Below are positions 50,749 through 60,261 of a DNA stretch of 64,000 nucleotides, piece by piece; within the stretch, counting starts at the first letter, position 1, and the number at the start of each line of letters is the position of its first letter. The position numbers were made by a program, and so were the translations under genes. Location: contig NZ_CAMZOF010000001.1 of assembly GCF_947331435.1 (NCBI RefSeq), positions 496,001 through 560,000 of the forward strand. Direction: 5' to 3'. The notes beneath the pieces are model-generated. The model searched no databases, had not been told where the DNA came from, and saw only the letters and a program-made list of their open reading frames with translations. This DNA comes from Pelagibius sp. Alg239-R121. GTDB lineage: Bacteria > Pseudomonadota > Alphaproteobacteria > Kiloniellales > Kiloniellaceae.

Positions 50749-51546
50749 ATGCACGAACAAAATGACGCGAAAATCTCTTTTGCCCAAGTGGTGTGGAATG
50801 ACCTGAAGCTCTGTCTGGTCTTCATGACCCGGATTCCCGCTCGTCTGGACGAGCCCACGCAAAAGCGAAGCCTCGCTCAGGCATCGGCACTGTTGCCGTT
50901 CGTAGGTGTGGCCGTAGGCTTAACCGGCGCCGCTGTTCTTATCGCAACCCAGGCCGCAGGACTGCCGCAAGCGGTCGCTGCCGCAACAGCGGTGGCCGCA
51001 ACGATTTTGCTGACCGGCGCCCTGCACGAGGACGGCTTGGCGGACGTCGCAGACGGCTTTGGCGGTGGCCTCGAAAAAGCCCGCAAACTTGAAATTATGC
51101 GCGACAGCCGTATCGGCAGTTACGGAGTCATCGCTATCGGGCTATCACTAATTCTCCGCATAAGCCTGATTGCCGAGATTGCGCGCCGGCCGGACAGTCT
51201 CTGGCTCATTGCAGGTGCCCTGGTGGCGGCACATGCAATCAGCCGGGGCCTGCTTCCGATGGTCATGGCCGCCCTGCCTCTGGCCCGGTGCGACGGTCAG
51301 GCAGCACGCGCCGACCGGCCCAGCGGACGCAACGCCGGGCGTGCGCTTGCATTCAGCCTGCTGATTGCCGCAATTTGCCTTGGTCCGGCAGCCGGGTTCG
51401 CTGCCTTTATCGCTGCTGGCATCGCGGTTGTCATAATGGCTTGGCTTGCGCAACGGCAGATCGGTGGGTATACGGGCGACGTCCTAGGTGCATCCGAACA
51501 GATGGGAGAGATCGCCGCGCTCGCGGCCATCGCTGTAATTCTATGA
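50749..51546 (+). CDS. cobS: adenosylcobinamide-GDP ribazoletransferase
   Basis: A ~265-residue polytopic enzyme that joins adenosylcobinamide-GDP with alpha-ribazole (phosphate) to finish cobalamin. The conserved acidic motif is TGALHEDGLADVADGFGGG, then EIMRDSRIGSYGVIAIGLSL. ATG 50749 is chosen as the likeliest start; the ORF runs to 50629 upstream without conservation. It is followed 10 bp later by cobC. Confidence 0.95.
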   Translation: MHEQNDAKISFAQVVWNDLKLCLVFMTRIPARLDEPTQKRSLAQASALLPFVGVAVGLTGAAVLIATQAAGLPQAVAAATAVAATILLTGALHEDGLADVADGFGGGLEKARKLEIMRDSRIGSYGVIAIGLSLILRISLIAEIARRPDSLWLIAGALVAAHAISRGLLPMVMAALPLARCDGQAARADRPSGRNAGRALAFSLLIAAICLGPAAGFAAFIAAGIAVVIMAWLAQRQIGGYTGDVLGASEQMGEIAALAAIAVIL

Positions 51547-51556
51547 GAACGACTCG

Positions 51557-52210
51557 ATGAGTACGACGACACGTTGGTGGTGGGTCCGTCACGCACCCGT
51601 CACCGAAAACAATGGAAAGATCTACGGCCAGGACGATCTCAACTGCGACTGCACCGATGCGGAAACCTTCGCACGTCTTGGCGGACTGATGCCGAAAGAT
51701 GCCCTCTGGGTCACCAGCAATTTGAAGCGCACCCATCAGACGGCAGCCGCAATCGTCGAAAACATCAACGACCACCAAGTGCCGGCCCCTCTGGTCGAAC
51801 ACGACTTCGCCGAACAGCACTTCGGTGATTGGCAGGGCATGACCAACGTGGAACTGGCTGCCCAAAAGGAAGGCGACTGGCATCGCTTCTGGCTGGCACC
51901 GGCCGCCGAAGCCCCGCCAGGTGGCGAAAGCTTCGTCAATCTTTACGAACGCACCAGCCGGGTTATTCACCGGCTATCGGAAGAACATGCCGGACGGGAC
52001 ATCGTCGCCGTGACCCATGGCGGCACCATCCGCGCGGCTATTGCCCTGGCACTCGGGCTCGAACCCGAGCGCGCCTTGAGCTTTTCCATCGACAACTGTG
52101 CACTTACGCGGCTCGACCACATCACCGGAACCGCCGGCACACATGCCCCGAAGCCGGATGTGGTCTGGCGCATCGGCCACATCAATCTGGTACCCAAGAC
52201 GCTGCTTTAG
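51557..52210 (+). CDS. cobC: histidine phosphatase (alpha-ribazole phosphatase-like)
   Basis: A 217-residue phosphoglycerate-mutase-fold phosphatase. The catalytic motif is WWWVRHAPVTENNGKIYGQD, with a second SNLKRTHQTA and the closing His in VAVTHGGTIRAA. It lies directly after cobS and probably removes the 5'-phosphate of alpha-ribazole (or its cobalamin-phosphate form) in late B12 assembly. The assignment to CobC rests on operon position. Confidence 0.8.
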   Translation: MSTTTRWWWVRHAPVTENNGKIYGQDDLNCDCTDAETFARLGGLMPKDALWVTSNLKRTHQTAAAIVENINDHQVPAPLVEHDFAEQHFGDWQGMTNVELAAQKEGDWHRFWLAPAAEAPPGGESFVNLYERTSRVIHRLSEEHAGRDIVAVTHGGTIRAAIALALGLEPERALSFSIDNCALTRLDHITGTAGTHAPKPDVVWRIGHINLVPKTLL

Positions 52211-52255
52211 TGGTCGACACTCTGCACCGATCAGCTAAATCGGCCAAGCTCTGAA

Positions 52256-53791
52256 TCAGCCTTCAGGTCTTGGAAAGCGCGCGTTCGCCTCGAGCACATT
52301 CAGATCCATATGATTTCGCATATAGCGTTCTGACGCCTTTTGCACAGGCTGAAAATCCCAGGGATGGTAGGTTCCGTTGCGCAGCGAATCATAAACCACA
52401 AGACGGCGTGCCTGGCTGCGGCGTACCTCCTCCCGAAACGCCGCGACATCCCAGTGCGCGCGTATTTGGTCGGTAAAATAGGCAAGCGACGCCGCGTGAG
52501 CGGGATCCGAGGCCAGATCGGTCAATTCGAGCGGATCAGCTTCCAGGTCGAAGAGCTGAGGCGGATCCACTTCACAGAAGTTGAACTTCCAACGTCCCTG
52601 ACGGATCATCATCATTGGATCGATAGAGGATTCCGCAGCATATTCCGAATAGACAGGCCGGTCCTCGCCATTCTCGCTTCCACGCTCGCCTCGAGCCAAC
52701 CCAAGCAGACTGCGCCCATCGCCGGCAATTGAATCATCGAGGTCTAATCCGGCAAGATCCACAAGCGTCGCCAGCACATCAAGAGTCGAAGTCGGCTCGG
52801 TCACATTGCGCGCGGTAAAACGGCCCGGTGCATAGAGAAACATCGGAACCCGGTTTGCGCCTTCGAAGAAACTCATTTTGAACCACAGGCCGCGTTCGCC
52901 AAGCATGTCCCCATGGTCGGCGCAGAAAAGAACGACCGTGTCGTCTTCCAGATCGCAGGTCTTCAGGGTGTCCAACAGCTCGCCGATCTTTTCATCCAGA
53001 TAACTGATGTTCGCAAAGTACGCGCGGCGGGAGTCGATGACGTTCTGGTTCGAGATCTTAAAATTACGATAGTCGTTGGCATCAAAGATACGCCGGCTGT
53101 GCGGATCCTGTTCTTCGTAAGGAATGGGAGATACGGCGGGAAGTGGCAACGTGTCTTCCGGATAGAGATCCCAATATTTCTGTCGCGCGACATAGGGATC
53201 ATGTGGATGGGTGAAGCTGACAGTCAGGCAAAGGGGCTGACTGCGATCGGTGCGCGCAAACTGCTGCAGGCGCAGCTTGGCGTGATAGGCGACCTCATCG
53301 TCGAATTCCAGCTGATTGGATGTCTCGGCCACACCGGCGCCGGTCACCGATCCCATGTTGTGATACCACCAGTCGATCCGCTGGTCGGGCTTACTCCAGT
53401 CAGGTGTCCAGCCGAAATCGGACGGGTAAATGTCAGTGGTCAAGCGCTCCTCGAAACCATGCAATTGATCGGGTCCAACGAAGTGCATCTTCCCAGAGAG
53501 AGCGGTTTTATAACCTGCATTGCGCAGATAGTGCGCAAACGTCGGCAGGGTCGAAGGAAGTTCTGCGGCATTGTCATAGACGCCGGTGCGCGAGGGCAGC
53601 AGTCCGGTCATGAATGAGGCTCTGGACGGTGAGCAGAGCGGACTAGGGCAATAGGTCCGCGAAAAATTCACCGCACCGGCGGAGAGTTTTCGGAGATTGG
53701 GAACGTTAAGAAATTCGGCGGGACCCTTCGGGAAAAAACTGCCACTGAGCTGATCCACCATGATGATCAGAATGTTCGGTCGAGAGCCCAT
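52256..53791 (-). CDS. betC: choline sulfatase
   Basis: A 511-residue type I sulfatase that hydrolyses choline-O-sulfate to choline. The formylglycine site is YCPSPLCSPSRASF (Cys near residue 53). The C-terminal family tail shows RRLVVYDSLRNGTYHPWDFQ and ANARFPRPEG. ATG 53791 opens MGSRPNILIIMVDQLSG with AAAGGAAAG before it; the further upstream ORF is rejected. It is divergent from the LysR gene. The expected betI, betB and betA genes are not next to it. Confidence 0.94.
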   Translation of the reverse strand: MGSRPNILIIMVDQLSGSFFPKGPAEFLNVPNLRKLSAGAVNFSRTYCPSPLCSPSRASFMTGLLPSRTGVYDNAAELPSTLPTFAHYLRNAGYKTALSGKMHFVGPDQLHGFEERLTTDIYPSDFGWTPDWSKPDQRIDWWYHNMGSVTGAGVAETSNQLEFDDEVAYHAKLRLQQFARTDRSQPLCLTVSFTHPHDPYVARQKYWDLYPEDTLPLPAVSPIPYEEQDPHSRRIFDANDYRNFKISNQNVIDSRRAYFANISYLDEKIGELLDTLKTCDLEDDTVVLFCADHGDMLGERGLWFKMSFFEGANRVPMFLYAPGRFTARNVTEPTSTLDVLATLVDLAGLDLDDSIAGDGRSLLGLARGERGSENGEDRPVYSEYAAESSIDPMMMIRQGRWKFNFCEVDPPQLFDLEADPLELTDLASDPAHAASLAYFTDQIRAHWDVAAFREEVRRSQARRLVVYDSLRNGTYHPWDFQPVQKASERYMRNHMDLNVLEANARFPRPEG

Positions 53792-53939
53792 GGCACTTTC
53801 CTTTCTGGCTGTTCGCTGCAACACCACTAGAGGAGTTGCCTGCAACGCATAAAAATATTGATACTTTAAAAATTGCATCTCCCTTACTGCACTGTAAATA
53901 TGGTAATTTGGAATATATAAACATGGTTTTCTTTATATC

Positions 53940-54845
53940 ATGCTTCATCCACACATAGCCGATCTGCACGCCTTTCACGTGGCTGCGAACCAAGAGAGCT
54001 TCACGCGCGCGGCGCAACAGTTGAAGCTGACACAACCGGCTTTGAGTCAAAAAATCAGACGTCTCGAAAAGCTGGTTGGTGCGCGCCTGTTTGTTCGAAA
54101 ATACCGCGGCGTAACCCTGACAGATGCGGGGCAACAGCTGCACGAAGCGTCGCGCGGCGCACTTGATCAACTCGACCTGAATTTTCGCCGGGTTCTTGAA
54201 GGCCAGGATCGAAAAAGAGTCCGCATCTCGACCGATTTTGCCTTCGCTTCCCACTGGCTCATGTCGCGATTACCACAACTCCGTCATGATCTCGACGGTC
54301 TGGACCTTCAGGTCCTCACTTCGCAACAACCGGACCAGCAGGAAGGCGTTGCGATCGACCTGTCAATTTCACTCTTGGAGCGCCACCAACCGTCTTCTAA
54401 CAGCAAGATCCTTTTCAACGAGCGCGTGGTTGCCGTCTGCAGTCCGGATTTAGCCGCGCGATACGGTCCCTTTGACAATCCACACGAATTGCTGAAGGCG
54501 CCTCTCCTAAACCTGTCGTCGCCTCCGAACGCAGCCTGGCACAGCTGGCGCAGTTGGTTCTCCGCGCTTGGGATCAATGACATTTCACAGGATTATACCC
54601 AGACGAGCCTGAGCAACTATACGCTGATTCTGCAGGGCGCGGTCGAAGGGCAGGGGATTGCGCTTGGCTGGCTTGGACTGGTTGACAGCTTTCTCGACAC
54701 GGGCCTGTTGTGCATGGCGCGCGACGAAATCGTTACAAGTGAACGCGCTTATGTCATGGAGTGCGCCAGGGATGCGCCCCTTCACGTACGCGACGTGTTT
54801 GAATGGATCGGCGGTCAATGCGCAGTGAGTCCAACGCAACGCTAA
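53940..54845 (+). CDS. LysR-type regulator of choline sulfate use
   Basis: A 301-residue LysR-family regulator (HTH: LHAFHVAANQESFTRAAQQL, TQPALSQKIRRLEKLVGARL). Its divergent position from betC is typical of LysR control of the neighbouring gene, so choline-sulfate response is inferred. The 148-bp intergenic region has an inverted pair TTAC (53884-53887) and GTAA (53903-53906), a possible operator half-site pair. Confidence 0.85.
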   Translation: MLHPHIADLHAFHVAANQESFTRAAQQLKLTQPALSQKIRRLEKLVGARLFVRKYRGVTLTDAGQQLHEASRGALDQLDLNFRRVLEGQDRKRVRISTDFAFASHWLMSRLPQLRHDLDGLDLQVLTSQQPDQQEGVAIDLSISLLERHQPSSNSKILFNERVVAVCSPDLAARYGPFDNPHELLKAPLLNLSSPPNAAWHSWRSWFSALGINDISQDYTQTSLSNYTLILQGAVEGQGIALGWLGLVDSFLDTGLLCMARDEIVTSERAYVMECARDAPLHVRDVFEWIGGQCAVSPTQR

Positions 54846-55373
54846 ATCGAAGCCGCGCGGAACACTCACGACTACAACCTATGATACGGGGAACCGGGGC
54901 GCGCGCACAGATAGGACACAGGAGAGCGCCTTGAATCTCGAATCGGGCCTCCCAGATGTAGAAAGCCTTTCCTGTGCCCAAGGTGAGCCGGCGCGAGACA
55001 AGCGTGACGGCAACGAGGGCTCCGGCAGCCTGTTTGAGCAAATGAGTGTGATCATTCTTGAATTTGGCGATCAAGAACGTGGATGACTTTATAGCACTAT
55101 GATTGTAAAGCTGAATTTCGTTTTTCTTGAGGTTAAGAAAAACGATCAGACTCTAAGGATTTCGCCCACAGACGCCCCTCATCCTCAATAAGGTTTCGAT
55201 CAGCGCAAAACGGCGTTCCGGCCGACTCCCGCTCCATGATAGAGTTTTGATGAGGATGTTTTCGGATTCGCACTGTTTGAAGTCATAAAAAGCCTAGCGA
55301 CACCAAAGGCCAGATGATCATAAGAACCCCACGATCATAAAGGTCAGCGGCCACAAGGAATGGAGATCAATCG
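54846..55373. other. 528-bp intergenic region
   Basis: Holds a copy of the dispersed repeat at about 55109-55156 and the promoter region for the SYLF gene. I see no gene in the part 54846-55100. Confidence 0.5.
55109..55156. repeat. dispersed palindromic repeat, copy D (degenerate)
   Basis: AGCTGAATTTCGTTTTTCTT, then GAGGTTAAGAAAAACGATCA and GACTCTAA, follows the plan of copies B and C but with a shorter and more diverged left part. Confidence 0.55.
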
Positions 55374-56117
55374 ATGAATGTTATTGCTGGTTCCAAATTG
55401 AGGGCACGATCCCTGTTCCGCGGCACTGCCAGGCAGATCCTTGCTGCCTTGGTTCTTTGTGCTGTTGGCTTCGGACTGACGAATGGCAAGGAGGCGCAAG
55501 CGGCCACCGCAGCCGAGGAACTTGTGGCAGAATCGCGTTTTACCATCGAACGCCTGCTGTCCGACCCGGATTTTTTCAAACTGAAGCCGTACATCGAGCA
55601 ATCCCGCGGCATCCTGATCATCCCAGAGTTGGTGAAAGGCGGCTTCATCGTCGGCGGTGAAGGTGGGTCAGGCGTGCTGATGGTACGCGGCAGCGATGGC
55701 ACCTGGAGTTCACCTGCCTTTTATACGCTCGCGGCGGGCAGCGTCGGCTTGCAGATAGGCGGGCAAGTTTCCGAGGTGGTCTTCACCCTCATGAATGACG
55801 GTGCGGTAAACGCGATGCTCGGCAACGAATTCAAGCTCGGTGCAGACGCAAGCGTTGCGGTCGGACCGATTGGCGCGGGCCTGGAGGCTTCGACAACCAC
55901 CAATTTGGACAAGGATGTCTATGCCTTTTCGAAAGCGGTCGGTCTGTTTGGTGGCGGCGCCCTGGAAGGCGCAAAGATTTTCGACCGGACAGAATGGAAC
56001 GAAGCCTACTACGGCAAAGGCGCGACGCCGAAGGCCATCGTGGTTGAGCGGCGCTTTGCCAATCCCGGCGCTGACAAGCTGCGCGCCAGCCTTCCAACAG
56101 CGCCTGCTACGCAGTAA
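55374..56117 (+). CDS. SYLF (YSC84-type) lipid-binding protein
   Basis: A 247-residue exported protein. A signal peptide (ILAALVLCAVGFGLTNGKEA) is followed by the SYLF domain (ESRFTIERLLSDPDFFKLKP, SRGILIIPELVKGGFIVGGE, GSGVLMVRGSDGTWSSPAFY, ASVAVGPIGAGLEAST). The family binds phosphoinositides or acidic lipids; the bacterial role is unknown. AAGGAATGGAG lies before the ATG at 55374. It ends at a strong terminator. Confidence 0.9.
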   Translation: MNVIAGSKLRARSLFRGTARQILAALVLCAVGFGLTNGKEAQAATAAEELVAESRFTIERLLSDPDFFKLKPYIEQSRGILIIPELVKGGFIVGGEGGSGVLMVRGSDGTWSSPAFYTLAAGSVGLQIGGQVSEVVFTLMNDGAVNAMLGNEFKLGADASVAVGPIGAGLEASTTTNLDKDVYAFSKAVGLFGGGALEGAKIFDRTEWNEAYYGKGATPKAIVVERRFANPGADKLRASLPTAPATQ

Positions 56118-56200
56118 GGACCCTGTATCGCGTATCGGGCGAGGGAGAAAAAGCAACCTGCGTTAAATCTGATGCAGCATGCTTCAGCTCATTAAAGAAG

Positions 56201-56245
56201 AGCAAACAGCAGATGATCGGTTCAGATTATCTGCTGTTTGCTTTT
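56201..56245. terminator. strong rho-independent terminator, bidirectional
   Basis: AGCAAACAGCAGAT (56201-56214) and ATCTGCTGTTTGCT (56229-56242) form a 14-bp perfect stem with a 14-base loop, followed by TTTT. On the other strand an A/G-rich left flank reads as CTTCTTTAA. It separates the convergent SYLF and CbiB-like genes. Confidence 0.85.
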
Positions 56246-56266
56246 GAGGCATCGTTCCCGGCGATC

Positions 56267-57289
56267 TCAATCAATAGCGATTGCACGCGTCCAGGCCAGG
56301 GCGGCCACAAAGCCCGCATTGATCAGACAGCCGACGGCAAAAACGGCAACAGACCGCTCGATGTGACGCTGATCGAGCGGCACGCCGGCAGAACCAAGTC
56401 CGCCCTGAGCAGCCTGCGACTCCAATCCAAGGACGCCGCCCATGGTTGCCGCCAGACTGCCACGGCTTTCCCAGGCCCGCCGGATTGCCTCCCGCGGAGA
56501 ACATCCGGGAATGAAAACCGCCGCGAGTATGAGAACAATGTCGGCAAGAAGCATGGGTAGAATGGAAAGCGCCGTATCAAGCCTCAAAGCGGTTGCTGCA
56601 AAATCGGCTCGACCTGCGGCCTCGTGCCCTTGAAGCGGGTCGCGGCCTGCAGGCCGGTTCTGCAGTTGACGCGCGGACAGAAAAGCGGCGGCGGTCCGTA
56701 TGGCCTGCTGCAGAAACACACCCGGTAAACCCAATAAGACAAACCAAAAGACCGGGGCAACGACCCGGACGGCAAAGGCGCGCGCCAGTCCGTCTATCGC
56801 GGCGGCGGCAATACCGCGATGATCCAACTGACCGAGCACATCCGGCGTTATTCGGCCGACAACCAGGGGCCTCAAGGCCTCTTGCGCGGCTATGACGCTG
56901 CCGCCCACCAACGCAGTTGACACCTCCGACGCCTGTAAACAGGGCGTGCGCTGCCCAACGATCAAGGCCAGGAGGAAAACCTCGAAAACCCATGCGAAGG
57001 GATAGTTCACAAGAAGCCACTCCAGCACCAGCCCACAGAAAAAAGCGGCGAGCGACAACACGACGGCAACAAAGGCTCCGCGCAATAGGAGATCCAGCCC
57101 TCCGCGATCGGAACGGTTCAGGCGGCGCTCCAGCTTTGTAATCAGATTGGTCAGGGGCAGATTCGGCTGCAGATACCGCCGCTTGGCTATCCAGGGGCCA
57201 CCCAAGTAGGCCTCCAGAGCCAGAGCAGCAAGCAGCAGAAACAGGGGATCTGTGGCACCGTAGGCACCGGGATTGGAAGACCAGGTCAT
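56267..57289 (-). CDS. CobD/CbiB-like cobalamin biosynthesis protein
   Basis: A ~340-residue polytopic membrane protein. The N-terminal stretch DPLFLLLAALALEAYLGGPW and the C-terminal ESRGSLAATMGGVLGLE resemble CbiB/CobD (adenosylcobinamide-phosphate synthase), which attaches the aminopropanol linker. Several CbiB signature residues are altered, so it is a divergent member. ATG 57289 was taken as the start because it begins the first transmembrane region; the ORF extends to 57340. It lies away from the other cob genes. Confidence 0.7.
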   Translation of the reverse strand: MTWSSNPGAYGATDPLFLLLAALALEAYLGGPWIAKRRYLQPNLPLTNLITKLERRLNRSDRGGLDLLLRGAFVAVVLSLAAFFCGLVLEWLLVNYPFAWVFEVFLLALIVGQRTPCLQASEVSTALVGGSVIAAQEALRPLVVGRITPDVLGQLDHRGIAAAAIDGLARAFAVRVVAPVFWFVLLGLPGVFLQQAIRTAAAFLSARQLQNRPAGRDPLQGHEAAGRADFAATALRLDTALSILPMLLADIVLILAAVFIPGCSPREAIRRAWESRGSLAATMGGVLGLESQAAQGGLGSAGVPLDQRHIERSVAVFAVGCLINAGFVAALAWTRAIAID

Positions 57290-57392
57290 GATCCGATCCT
57301 GCGGCTTGTCTCCGAAGCCGTCAAATGGATGCGGCCTCACACAGCAAGATGAATTGGCTCAAAACCGGTATGGCAGGATCGGCGCATGAATG

Positions 57393-57524
57393 TCAGACCT
57401 TGAAGACCTGCGGCATCGGGACACATTTGCAGTTGAAGATTGCGCCATTAGAACGCACATAGTCCGCCAGGGACTGTTCATCGCAGTCTGGTTGCTTGAG
57501 TCGGAAACCCGGATCGTCGAACAT
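57393..57524 (-). CDS. candidate small ORF with CxC motif
   Basis: An in-frame run of 43 codons on the minus strand, ATG at 57524 and TGA at 57393-57395. It encodes MFDDPGFRLKQPDCDEQSL and then DYVRSNGAIFNCKCVPMPQV. An extra Cys (PDC) and a CxC (NCKC) suggest metal binding. GAAGGTG lies directly before the ATG, rather close. It is divergent from the SCO gene, so a copper connection is possible but unproven. It could also be a chance ORF. Confidence 0.4.
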   Translation of the reverse strand: MFDDPGFRLKQPDCDEQSLADYVRSNGAIFNCKCVPMPQVFKV

Positions 57525-57636
57525 CACCTTCGGGCGAACGGTTATCAGTTAAAGATCGTGTGAATCCCGTCACCGAAATAGGCCGCCGCCTCGGCAGGGC
57601 TTTTTCGGCAAGGTCACAACAGGAAAGGGCCCGTAA

Positions 57637-58269
57637 ATGCCGCAAAGTTCAATCGCCCGCGCGATCATGATATTCGGGGTCGGCCTAATTCTGATGCTTG
57701 GCGCTGCAACCGCCTGGACCTTGCTACGCCCGGCTGCCCAAGTCAGCGAGTCCAAATCCAGTGGCGAAGCGCTCATCGGGGGGCCCTTTGAACTGGTCGA
57801 CCAGTTCGGTCAGCCACGCAACGACGCAGATTTTCTCGGCGGCTATATGCTGATCTACTTCGGCTATACTTACTGCCCCGATGTCTGCCCGACCTCGCTT
57901 GGCATTATGACCCAGGCGATCGACCAATTGGAAGAATCCGATAAGGCGAAGGCTGAAAGAATTACGCCGGTCTTCATCACGATCGATCCGGAACGTGACA
58001 AGGTCGAAAACATGAAGCAATACGCGGAACACTTCCGGCCAGACATGATCGCTATGACCGGCAGCAACGATCAGATCGCGAAAGCCGCGAAAGCCTATCG
58101 AGTCTACTACGCCAAAGCTGCGGACGATTCATCCTCGGACTATCTGATGGATCATTCGTCGATATTCTATCTGATGGGTCCGGACGGAAAATACGTGAAG
58201 CACTTTACGCACAACGACGACGCTAACACCATTGCCACAGCATTGGCAGAACTCGTGCAACCTGAATAA
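57637..58269 (+). CDS. SCO1/SenC-family protein
   Basis: A 210-residue membrane-anchored thioredoxin-fold protein. An N-terminal anchor (IMIFGVGLILMLGAATAWTL) precedes the copper-binding CxxxC in YTYCPDVCPTSLG and the distal His in LMDHSSIFYLMGPDGKY. SCO proteins deliver copper to cytochrome oxidase. AGGAAAGG precedes the ATG. It is convergent with ugpC. Confidence 0.95.
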   Translation: MPQSSIARAIMIFGVGLILMLGAATAWTLLRPAAQVSESKSSGEALIGGPFELVDQFGQPRNDADFLGGYMLIYFGYTYCPDVCPTSLGIMTQAIDQLEESDKAKAERITPVFITIDPERDKVENMKQYAEHFRPDMIAMTGSNDQIAKAAKAYRVYYAKAADDSSSDYLMDHSSIFYLMGPDGKYVKHFTHNDDANTIATALAELVQPE

Positions 58270-58311
58270 AATCAAGCTGTGGTCGCGCAGATATGAGCTG
58301 CGATCACCTCG

Positions 58312-59382
58312 TTAAATCAGTCGCTCACCGCTGTCCTGACGGAACACCATTGCGCGGCCGGCCTCAAAGTTCAGCTTGATGCGCTCACCCGGCAAGTGCT
58401 GCGACGCTTCGCCGGCACGGACGCAAAGCTCATGAGGCTCGTTGCCGTTAAAGCCGGCAACGGCACCATAGATCAAACTGTCAGCACCCAACTGTTCGAC
58501 CAGATCCACTGAAATTTCAAAGGCACCGTCGGCATGCGGTGCGATGTGCTCAGGCCGGATGCCGAGCATAAGCGGCACGTCCTGCGGCAGGGCATCGAAA
58601 CCCGCCATCGCCGTGTCGCCCACCTGCAATTGGCCGTTTTCAAAGCGGGCAGGCAACAGGTTTATGTGCGGCGAACCGATGAAGGATGCGACAAACAAAG
58701 TTTTTGGATCGCTATAGAGCTCCATCGGAGACCCCATCTGCTCAATCAAACCTTCGTTGATTACCGCAAGACGATCGGCGAGCGTCATGGCTTCGGTCTG
58801 GTCATGGGTGACGTAGATTGACGTCACGCCCAATTCCCGTTGAAGTCGCTTGATCTCAATGCGCATCTGAACGCGCAGCTTGGCATCGAGGTTACTCAGC
58901 GGTTCATCGAACAAAAAGAGCTTAGGACTGCGCACAATAGCCCGGCCCATGGCGACACGCTGCCTTTGGCCGCCCGAAAGTTGGGCAGGCTTACGCTCCA
59001 GAAAATCCTCAATCCTCAACATCTTTGCCGTCTCGCGAACCTTGGCTTCGATATCGGACTTCGCCATGCCACGGTTGATAAGCCCATAAGCCATGTTGCG
59101 GAACACCGTCATGTGCGGGTAGAGCGCATAGTTCTGGAACACCATCGCCACGTCGCGATCCGCCGGCGACGTTTCGTTGATACGCTTGCCGTCGATCGTC
59201 ATCTCGCCTTCGGTGATGGACTCCAAACCGGCAACCATGCGCAGCAGTGTGGATTTGCCGCAGCCGCTGGGACCAACGAAAACGATCAGCTCACCGTCGG
59301 TGATGTCCATATCCACGCCGCGTACCGCGTGCGCCCCGTTATCGTAGCGCTTGTTTACACCCGAGAGAGTTAAGGTTGACAT
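58312..59382 (-). CDS. ugpC: sn-glycerol-3-phosphate ABC importer ATPase
   Basis: A 356-residue ATP-binding subunit with Walker [14 protein letters not shown], signature [14 protein letters not shown], Walker [14 protein letters not shown] and a C-terminal TOBE domain. It ends the operon ugpB-ugpA-ugpE-ugpC, 3 bp after ugpE. Confidence 0.93.
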   Translation of the reverse strand: MSTLTLSGVNKRYDNGAHAVRGVDMDITDGELIVFVGPSGCGKSTLLRMVAGLESITEGEMTIDGKRINETSPADRDVAMVFQNYALYPHMTVFRNMAYGLINRGMAKSDIEAKVRETAKMLRIEDFLERKPAQLSGGQRQRVAMGRAIVRSPKLFLFDEPLSNLDAKLRVQMRIEIKRLQRELGVTSIYVTHDQTEAMTLADRLAVINEGLIEQMGSPMELYSDPKTLFVASFIGSPHINLLPARFENGQLQVGDTAMAGFDALPQDVPLMLGIRPEHIAPHADGAFEISVDLVEQLGADSLIYGAVAGFNGNEPHELCVRAGEASQHLPGERIKLNFEAGRAMVFRQDSGERLI

Positions 59383-59385
59383 AGT

Positions 59386-60240
59386 CTATTTCTCGCTTTC
59401 CACCAGGCCTTTGACGAACCAGTTCTGAAACACCAACACCACGAGCACCGGCGGCAGAGTCGCCAGGATCGTCAGAGCGAAGGCCTTCTGGAATTGGGGC
59501 AGTTCGCCCCCTTCGGACAGAACCTGATAGATCTGTTTGATGCCGATTACGATTGTGTAGCTGGTTTCTTCCGTGGTCATGATCAACGGCCAGAGATACT
59601 GGTTCCAACCCACGACAAACATGATGATCAGGATCGCCGCGATCATGGTCTTGGACAGCGGCACCAGAATGTCGATCAGAAAACGCAGTGGACCGGCGTT
59701 GTCCAGCCGTGCCGCTTCCAGCAGTTCCTCCGGCACGGACTTAAAGAACTGGCGGAAAAAGAAAGTGCCGGTCGCCGAGGCAATCAGCGGCACGATCAAA
59801 CCCGTATGTGTGTTGAGCAGCCCAAGGCCGGCGACGACTTCGTAGGACGGCACGATGCGCACTTCCAGCGGCAGCAGAAGGGTCATGAAGATGACCCAGA
59901 AAAGCGGCACAGCGAGGCGAAAGCGGAAGTAGACGATGGCGTAGGCCGCCGACATGGAAATGACCACTTTGCCTATCGCGAAGCCCAAACCGAGGATCAT
60001 GGAATTGACCAGCATGCGCGAGGCAGTGACTTTTTTCATCACGCCGCCTTCGACAAACAGAACCTCGTTATAGGTTTCGAAGAAATGTCCGCCGAACCAG
60101 TATTGCAGTCCTTCGTTGAAGAGCGTTTCGGGCGCATGGGTTGAGGACATGAAGGCGATATAGACCGGCGCCGACATGAAAATCATTCCGCATATCAGGA
60201 TCGCGTGGGTCGAAAGAGTGCGCCAAAACGAATTGCTCAT
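59386..60240 (-). CDS. ugpE: sn-glycerol-3-phosphate ABC importer permease
   Basis: A 284-residue permease with six predicted transmembrane helices and the EAA loop EELLEAARLDNAGPLRFLID. It lies 21 bp after ugpA and 3 bp before ugpC. Confidence 0.93.
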   Translation of the reverse strand: MSNSFWRTLSTHAILICGMIFMSAPVYIAFMSSTHAPETLFNEGLQYWFGGHFFETYNEVLFVEGGVMKKVTASRMLVNSMILGLGFAIGKVVISMSAAYAIVYFRFRLAVPLFWVIFMTLLLPLEVRIVPSYEVVAGLGLLNTHTGLIVPLIASATGTFFFRQFFKSVPEELLEAARLDNAGPLRFLIDILVPLSKTMIAAILIIMFVVGWNQYLWPLIMTTEETSYTIVIGIKQIYQVLSEGGELPQFQKAFALTILATLPPVLVVLVFQNWFVKGLVESEK

Positions 60241-60261
60241 GATGTGAATCTCCCCCCGCGC

